Shown here piece by piece: positions 6,389 to 8,769 of a DNA stretch of 8,769 bases. The notes beneath the pieces are model-generated. The model saw only the letters and a program-made list of their open reading frames with translations. It ran no database searches and was not told where the DNA came from. A program made the position numbers and the translations under genes. Position 1 is the stretch's first letter. The number at the start of each line of letters is the position of its first letter. The stretch comes from JAKAWQ01 sp035503055 (lineage in GTDB: Bacteria > Pseudomonadota > Alphaproteobacteria > Acetobacterales > Acetobacteraceae), in assembly GCA_035503055.1 (NCBI GenBank), contig DATJTV010000368.1, positions 1 through 8,769 of the forward strand. Direction: 5' to 3'.

Positions 6389-6589
6389 ATGACCGGCCGG
6401 CTCCTCATCATCGCCGGCGTCGGCCTTGTCCTGCTCGGGCTCGTCTTTCCCTTGCTCGGTCATCTTCCCGGCGACGTCAGGTTCATGCGCGGCGGGGTGC
6501 GGGTCTATATGCCGCTCGGCTCGTGCCTCCTGATCTCGGTCTTGATCTCGGCGCTGCTGACGGCCGTGATGTGGTTCTGGCGAAGTTAG
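6389..6589 (+). CDS. Small membrane protein, DUF2905 family
   Basis: A 66-residue protein with two hydrophobic helices (about 4-24 and 41-63) joined by a short polar loop containing LPGDVRFMRGGVRVYMPL (26-43). The LPGD-(I/V)-R and F/Y-x-P-L pattern between two helices is typical of DUF2905, whose function is not known. The ATG at 6389 lies only four bases after the flavin reductase stop, with GGCGGA (6375-6380) eight bases upstream, so translation is probably coupled. The family is usually about 65-75 residues, so this copy is full length. It ends the plus-strand operon just before the hairpin block, and may simply be transcribed with the enzymes rather than share a pathway with them. Confidence 0.82.
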   Translation: MTGRLLIIAGVGLVLLGLVFPLLGHLPGDVRFMRGGVRVYMPLGSCLLISVLISALLTAVMWFWRS

Positions 6590-6591
6590 GC

Positions 6592-6738
6592 CAGGGGCTC
6601 TGCCCCTGCACGGGTCCCCATCGCGCAAGCGCGATGGGAGCCCCGACCCCGGTCGGGGGCTCTGCCCCCGACACCCCCGGCAAAGGCGGAGCCTTTGCAA
6701 TCCATTACTTAAGGGATTGGGGCTGGGGCCTGAGGCCC
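6592..6738. repeat. Array of five to six adjacent hairpins (palindromic element mosaic, terminator-like)
   Basis: Perfect or near-perfect stems follow one another. They are CAGGGGC-TCT-GCCCCTG (6592-6608); CCCATCGCG-CAAG-CGCGATGGG (6617-6638); GAGCCCCGACC with GGTCGGGGGCTC (about 6638-6662, one bulge); GTCGGGGGC-TCT-GCCCCCGAC (6652-6672); GCAAAGGC-GGA-GCCTTTGC (6680-6698); CAATCC with GGATTG (6698-6719, ten-base loop); and GGGCC-TGA-GGCCC (6726-6738). The third and fourth share bases 6652-6662 and cannot form together. Two related units with a GGGGCTCTGCCCC core sit 62 bases apart. The array fills most of the 216-base gap between convergent genes (6590-6805), so it can stop transcription from both sides. 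I recall similar GGGGCTCTGCCCC / GGCAAAGG...AATCC mosaics in other alphaproteobacterial genomes. Confidence 0.75.
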
Positions 6739-6805
6739 AAGCCATGTCCTTTCTTCTCGTCGCCTTCCGCGAGAGCTCGTTCGGCGTGAGTAAGCGCTTC
6801 ACGAG

Positions 6806-7555
6806 CTAGCGAACCTCGTTGACGTAGCAGAGGCCAGCGGTGGCCGCACGGTGATGCGCAAGGATCACCGGTCCGCCTGCCTGATCGTACGCGAGCTCGT
6901 CGATGACAAGGACGGCGGCGCGGGCGGGAAGGGCGAGCAGCCGGCGATCCTCGGCCCGCGCCGGCTCTGCGGTGAGGCTCTCGCGCACTGCGGAGATGCG
7001 GATGCCGTACCGTTCCAGAAGATACAGATAGAGCAGCTCGGGCACGTCGGGCGCGCACTTCGGGAAATCCGGCAGGCGCGCGGCGGGCAAAAGGAGGCGC
7101 TCATGCATCGCAGGGCGGCCCGCGACACTGCGCAGGCGATGGATGGAGATGAGCGGCGATCGGGGAGAAAGGCCGAGGCGCGCGGCGTCCTCCTCGCTGG
7201 CCGCGACGTGGCGGAGACGGAGGATTTCCGGCGTCGAGCGGAGCTGGCCTCCGTCCGCGCCGTGCAGCCGGAAATACTGGAAGAAATATCGGAGGTTGTG
7301 GTGCGGCGTGCGGCCGGTGACGACGGTGCCGCTCTTGCGCCGGCGCGCGAGCATCCCCTCCGCCGTGAGATCGGTGAGAGCGTGCCGCACGGTGCCAACC
7401 GCGACGCCGTAGTGACGCGCGAGCGCGATCTCGCTCGGAAGCTGGCTCCCCGGCTTGTAGGTGCCGAGCAGGATCGCCTCCGAGAGCTCGCGCTTCACGT
7501 GCTCATAGAGCGGCAGCGGGCGAGCGGCTTGCGCCCGGGTGTCGGTTGGGTTCAT
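6806..7555 (-). CDS. GntR family transcriptional regulator, HutC/UTRA subfamily
   Basis: A 249-residue repressor-type protein. The N-terminal winged helix-turn-helix (about 14-80) carries the GntR hallmarks YKPGSQLPSEIALARHYGV (33-51) and GTVRHALTDLTAEGML (54-69), followed by RRRKSGTVV (71-79). The C-terminal half (about 95-240) is a UTRA ligand-binding domain with ISIHRLRSVAGRPAMHE (136-152) and a VIDELAYDQAGGPV strand pair (217-230). Ligands in this family are small effectors, often the substrate of an adjacent pathway. The start is ATG 7555 (reading MNPTDTRAQA). No Shine-Dalgarno is visible and a TATAAT sits only seven bases upstream, so the mRNA may be leaderless. The gene is divergent from the second M20 gene, about 40 bases away, and is its probable regulator, likely together with itself. 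Control of the two operons to the left is possible but not shown. Confidence 0.92.
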   Translation of the reverse strand: MNPTDTRAQAARPLPLYEHVKRELSEAILLGTYKPGSQLPSEIALARHYGVAVGTVRHALTDLTAEGMLARRRKSGTVVTGRTPHHNLRYFFQYFRLHGADGGQLRSTPEILRLRHVAASEEDAARLGLSPRSPLISIHRLRSVAGRPAMHERLLLPAARLPDFPKCAPDVPELLYLYLLERYGIRISAVRESLTAEPARAEDRRLLALPARAAVLVIDELAYDQAGGPVILAHHRAATAGLCYVNEVR

Positions 7556-7567
7556 ATAAACATTATA
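7555..7567. promoter_or_regulatory. AT-rich inverted repeat TATAA-ACA-TTATA: promoter -10 and candidate GntR operator
   Basis: The perfect 5-bp inverted repeat with a 3-base centre lies in the only clearly AT-rich patch of this part of the window. On the minus strand it contains TATAAT (7567-7562), with TTCCCG (7590-7585) 17 bases upstream as a weak -35. This would start the GntR transcript at or next to its ATG at 7555. On the plus strand it provides TTATAGAA for the M20 gene. A dimeric GntR protein bound here would block both promoters. The operator role is inferred from symmetry and position. Confidence 0.45.
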
Positions 7568-7594
7568 GAAATACCGGTGGGCCCCGGGAAGCTC

Positions 7595-8769
7595 GTGTCT
7601 GCGATCGCCAAAACCGCCCCTCTCGAGGAGGCTCTCGCCCGCATTGCAGGCGGGGCGGAGCGCGCCCTTGCCGATCTCGCCCGGATGCTCGCCTGCGACA
7701 CCTCCTTCCCGCCCGGAACCGGCTACGGGGCGTTCGCCGATCTGATGGAGCCTCGCCTCGCGAAGCTGGGCTTTGCCGTGCGGCGGGTGGTGGTGCCCTC
7801 TTCGCTCTGCGGCGAGGAGGCCGAGCGGGTCAATCTCATCGCCGCGCGGCAGGGCGACCGTCCCGTCTGCAGCCTCTATTTCCACGTGGACACGGTGCCG
7901 CCGGGCCCCGGCTGGAGTGTGCCTCCGCTTGCCCTGACGCGCGTCGCCAACCGGCTCTATGGCCGCGGCAGCGCCGATATGAAGGGGACGATCGCGGCGG
8001 CGCTGCTCGCGCTGGACGCCGCGGCCGCCGCCGGGCTCCCGCTCGCCTATGAGCCCGAGCTTCTCCTCTGCACGGATGAGGAGGGCGGGCTCTATCCCGG
8101 AATCCGCTATCTCGCCGAGCAGGGAATGATCGGCGGGCATCTCCTGAGCTTCAACGGTAGCGCAGCGCCGCGCATCTGGGCCGGCTGCTTCGGCAGCTTC
8201 GATCTTTTGATCCGTATCGAAGGAAAGGGCGGGCATTCCGGTGACGGCCGGGGAAGCCGGAACGCGATCGAGCGCGCGCTGCCGCTCTTCCTGCGCCTCG
8301 CCGCGCTCAAGCGCGAGGTGGAGGCGCGGCGCTCGGCACTGCCGCCGCGGCCGGGACAGGGACCGCTTGCCGCGCGATTGACGATCGCCGCTGCCCATGG
8401 CGGGGACAAGGGCTCCGCGGTGCCGGCGCTGTTCGAGATACTGGTCAATCGCCGCTACGCGCCCGAGGAGGAATTTTCCGCAGCGTACGAGGAGCTGGAG
8501 GCGGTGATCGCGGCAGCTTCAGAGGAAGCGGGCCTTCCCGTGCATACGCGTCTGCTCGGCCATCTCGCGCCCGTTTCCGATCCTTGGGGCCCGCACTGGC
8601 CGCGCTGGCAGCTCGCCCTCGCGCAAGGCTTCGGCTGGCGCGCCGAAGAATTCAGCGCCTGGGGAGCCTCCTCTTCCTCGGACATGGGATGGGTGCAGCG
8701 GGCGGGAATCCGGGAGATCCTGCTCGGCGGCCTTGGCCGCCCCGACAACCATGTTCACGCGGCGGACGA
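7595..8769 (+). CDS. M20 family deacylase/peptidase, ArgE/DapE type (3' end outside window)
   Basis: An open frame of 391 codons runs to the window edge. M20 motifs are His97 and Asp99 (YFHVDTVPPG), Asp128 (GRGSADMKG), Glu162 and Glu163 (CTDEEGG), His214 in the lid domain (KGGHSGDG) and final ligand His388 (NHVHAAD). Only a short C-terminus is missing. Such enzymes are di-zinc hydrolases that deacylate amino acids or cleave dipeptides. The position normally filled by an acidic zinc ligand (the E of GEP or D of LDS in relatives) reads SFNGSA (185-190), apparently with Asn187. The start is uncertain: GTG 7595 fits the family length, with GGGAAG (7586-7591) three bases upstream, closer than ideal; an in-frame GTG at 7577 and an ATG at 7685 are alternatives. 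It is distinct from the CPG2-like copy at 1037-2215. It is divergent from the GntR gene and probably controlled by it. Confidence 0.88.
   Translation, partial: MSAIAKTAPLEEALARIAGGAERALADLARMLACDTSFPPGTGYGAFADLMEPRLAKLGFAVRRVVVPSSLCGEEAERVNLIAARQGDRPVCSLYFHVDTVPPGPGWSVPPLALTRVANRLYGRGSADMKGTIAAALLALDAAAAAGLPLAYEPELLLCTDEEGGLYPGIRYLAEQGMIGGHLLSFNGSAAPRIWAGCFGSFDLLIRIEGKGGHSGDGRGSRNAIERALPLFLRLAALKREVEARRSALPPRPGQGPLAARLTIAAAHGGDKGSAVPALFEILVNRRYAPEEEFSAAYEELEAVIAAASEEAGLPVHTRLLGHLAPVSDPWGPHWPRWQLALAQGFGWRAEEFSAWGASSSSDMGWVQRAGIREILLGGLGRPDNHVHAAD

Noticed and set aside
6592..6738. Hairpin array considered as a CRISPR array or an RNA gene
   Set aside because: No regular repeat/spacer period and no cas gene; the units are inverted repeats of different sequence, as in intergenic palindromic mosaics.
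7556..8398. Extension of the GntR frame upstream opposite the second M20 gene
   Set aside because: It is antisense to an M20 coding frame and crosses the AT-rich promoter; GntR proteins start about where ATG 7555 lies.

Overview
The window is G+C-rich DNA (roughly two thirds or more G+C by eye) from a chromosome of probable alphaproteobacterial origin. The evidence for that is the codon use, which is almost all G or C at third positions, the general gene families, and the palindromic intergenic elements (an AGAGCGGGAT-type palindrome and a GGGGCTCTGCCCC hairpin array) that I recall from Rhizobiales and Rhodospirillales genomes. No rRNA, tRNA, CRISPR array, transposase, phage gene or defence gene is visible. 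Taxonomy beyond class is a guess.

Layout. Positions 1-172 hold no supportable gene. A 17-bp perfect palindrome (173-218) then closes a minus-strand operon of four genes, transcribed from 4675 down to 214: a stand-alone MetE-C-like methionine synthase (MesD-type), an amidase-signature hydrolase, a CPG2-like M20 metallopeptidase starting at GTG, and a PhyH-type Fe(II)/2-oxoglutarate dioxygenase. Gaps inside the operon are 8, 37 and 13 bases. Across a 132-base divergent promoter region a plus-strand operon begins: a cytoplasmic NodB-type (PuuE/HP0310-like) deacetylase, a flavin reductase-like FMN protein and a DUF2905 membrane peptide. That operon converges with a GntR/HutC regulator gene across a block of hairpins (6592-6738). 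The GntR gene is divergent from a second M20 deacylase gene, which runs off the right edge. The two starts are about 40 bases apart, around an AT-rich perfect inverted repeat, TATAA-ACA-TTATA.

How the genes may work together (inference). Three or four enzymes for C-N bonds (amidase, two M20 hydrolases, NodB-type deacetylase), an Fe/2OG dioxygenase and a flavin reductase suggest scavenging or breakdown of a small N-acylated or peptide-like compound. The methionine synthase-like protein could handle a methyl group or make methionine. It resembles the MesD family of folate-independent methionine synthases, but the usual partner MesX (DUF1852) is not in the window. The divergently encoded flavin reductase is therefore the most interesting neighbour. 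The GntR/M20 pair looks like a separate self-contained regulator/enzyme unit. No transporter is present, so a substrate cannot be named.

The most unusual points are: the palindrome that supplies the stop codon of the PhyH gene; the MesD-like protein in a catabolic-looking operon without MesX; the hairpin array with two mutually exclusive stems; the promoter/operator palindrome overlapping the GntR start codon; and the replacement of an acidic metal ligand by Asn in the second M20 enzyme.
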